Part shown: positions 6,981 through 7,136 of the stretch, one piece after another
Layout: each line of letters begins with the position of its first letter
Position numbering within the stretch: the first letter of the stretch is position 1
Assembly (NCBI GenBank): GCA_011056825.1
Contig: DSBH01000285.1
Coordinates: forward strand, 1-7,136
Source: Deltaproteobacteria bacterium
Lineage (GTDB): Bacteria; Desulfobacterota; Syntrophia; Syntrophales; UBA2210
Length of the DNA stretch: 7,136 bases
Direction of reading: 5' to 3'
Notes under the pieces: generated by a model
Databases searched by the model: none
What the model was told of the DNA's origin: nothing
The model's input: only the letters and a program-made list of their open reading frames with translations
Made by a program: the position numbers and the translations under genes

Positions 6981-7012
6981 GGCTTGCTTGAGCGCAGCAA
7001 AATTTGCAAGCC
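6981..7012. repeat. Inverted repeat GGCTTGC / GCAAGCC
   Basis: A seven-base perfect stem (6981-6987 with 7006-7012) encloses 18 bases. Within it TTGCT (6984-6988) can pair instead with AGCAA (6996-7000). Weaker complementarity continues outward: GCG 6964-6966 with CGC 7030-7032, and GAAC 6956-6959 with GTTC 7036-7039. It lies just downstream, in the toxin's reading direction, of the toxin remnant. Confidence 0.45.
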
Positions 7013-7042
7013 TGTGACATCAGCCACATCGCCTGGTTCTCT

Positions 7043-7136
7043 TCAGCGATAAATATCTTTTCTATGACCAACCTTTACAATCCATATAGTAAGTTCTTCA
7101 TCTTGTATGTAACCGTACGATGTACCCATCTTTCAC
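7043..7136 (-). pseudogene. RelE/ParE-type toxin, C-terminal remnant, cut by window edge
   Basis: On the minus strand, codons from 7132 down to the TGA at 7045-7043 encode 29 residues ending IQDEELTIWIVKVGHRKDIYR. That matches the closing strand and VGHR...YR tail of RelE/ParE-superfamily mRNA-interferase or gyrase toxins, which are usually about 85-95 residues long. An in-frame TGA (complement of 7133-7135) stands right before it. Toxin-like residues appear instead in the other frames (VKDGYIVRL in one, HRTVTY in another). The expected GxYRVIYxI strand is thus broken across frames, suggesting a frameshifted gene, unless this is a sequencing error. No antitoxin is visible; it would lie beyond the edge. 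GC here is about 35% (34 of 96 bases in 7041-7136), well below the rest of the window, which fits acquired DNA. Confidence 0.6.

Larger units (their letters stand above)
6819..7042. other. Non-coding stretch with inverted repeats
   Basis: No open frame with recognisable product lies between the terminator and the toxin remnant. The stretch contains a small hairpin TTTCCA-TTT-TGGAAA (6851-6865), the inverted pair at 6893-6943, and a larger imperfect dyad centred near 6997. Its base composition drifts toward AT compared with the genes upstream. It may be the edge of an inserted segment beside tRNA-Lys, but no recombinase, attachment-site duplication or IS end is visible. Confidence 0.45.

Overview
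The window is 7,136 bases of moderately GC-rich bacterial DNA from a Gram-negative. It fits a deltaproteobacterium (Desulfobacterota, perhaps near Syntrophales), but that is an inference. It rests on a BepA-like periplasmic M48 protease with TPRs, genomically encoded tRNA CCA ends, and intergenic repeats of the 'CTTCGAC...CTCAGGATGACC' type. No phylogenetic marker in the window settles the lineage.

Layout: cytidylate kinase (cmk) lies on the minus strand at 69-779. A gene-poor stretch at 780-1407 follows, holding a cluster of TTTCAT/ATGAAA motifs, a patch of REP-like repeats and a good sigma-70-type promoter. That promoter faces an exported M48 metalloprotease with C-terminal TPRs (1408-2802). 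After a 133-base gap comes a tight plus-strand set: leucyl aminopeptidase pepA (2936-4462), then two oligopeptide/dipeptide ABC-transporter ATPases, DppD/OppD-like (4446-5420, overlapping pepA by 17 bases) and DppF/OppF-like (5431-6504). No permease or substrate-binding protein is present. Next are tRNA-Arg(TCG) and tRNA-Lys(CTT), closed by a strong intrinsic terminator (6788-6818).

The last 318 bases differ in character: visibly AT-richer, with no intact gene, several inverted repeats, and at the right edge the C-terminal end of a RelE/ParE-type toxin on the minus strand. Its frame is interrupted almost at once, so it looks like a decayed gene. This is the part most likely to be accessory DNA.

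Functionally the middle of the window is about proteins and peptides: an envelope protease, a peptide importer's energy-coupling subunits, and a cytosolic aminopeptidase that would finish imported peptides to amino acids. I found no convincing undescribed defence or mobile system. The points worth a second look are the pepA-dppD-dppF coupling without permeases, the repeat and operator-like structures upstream of the protease, and the toxin remnant with an imperfect dyad behind it.
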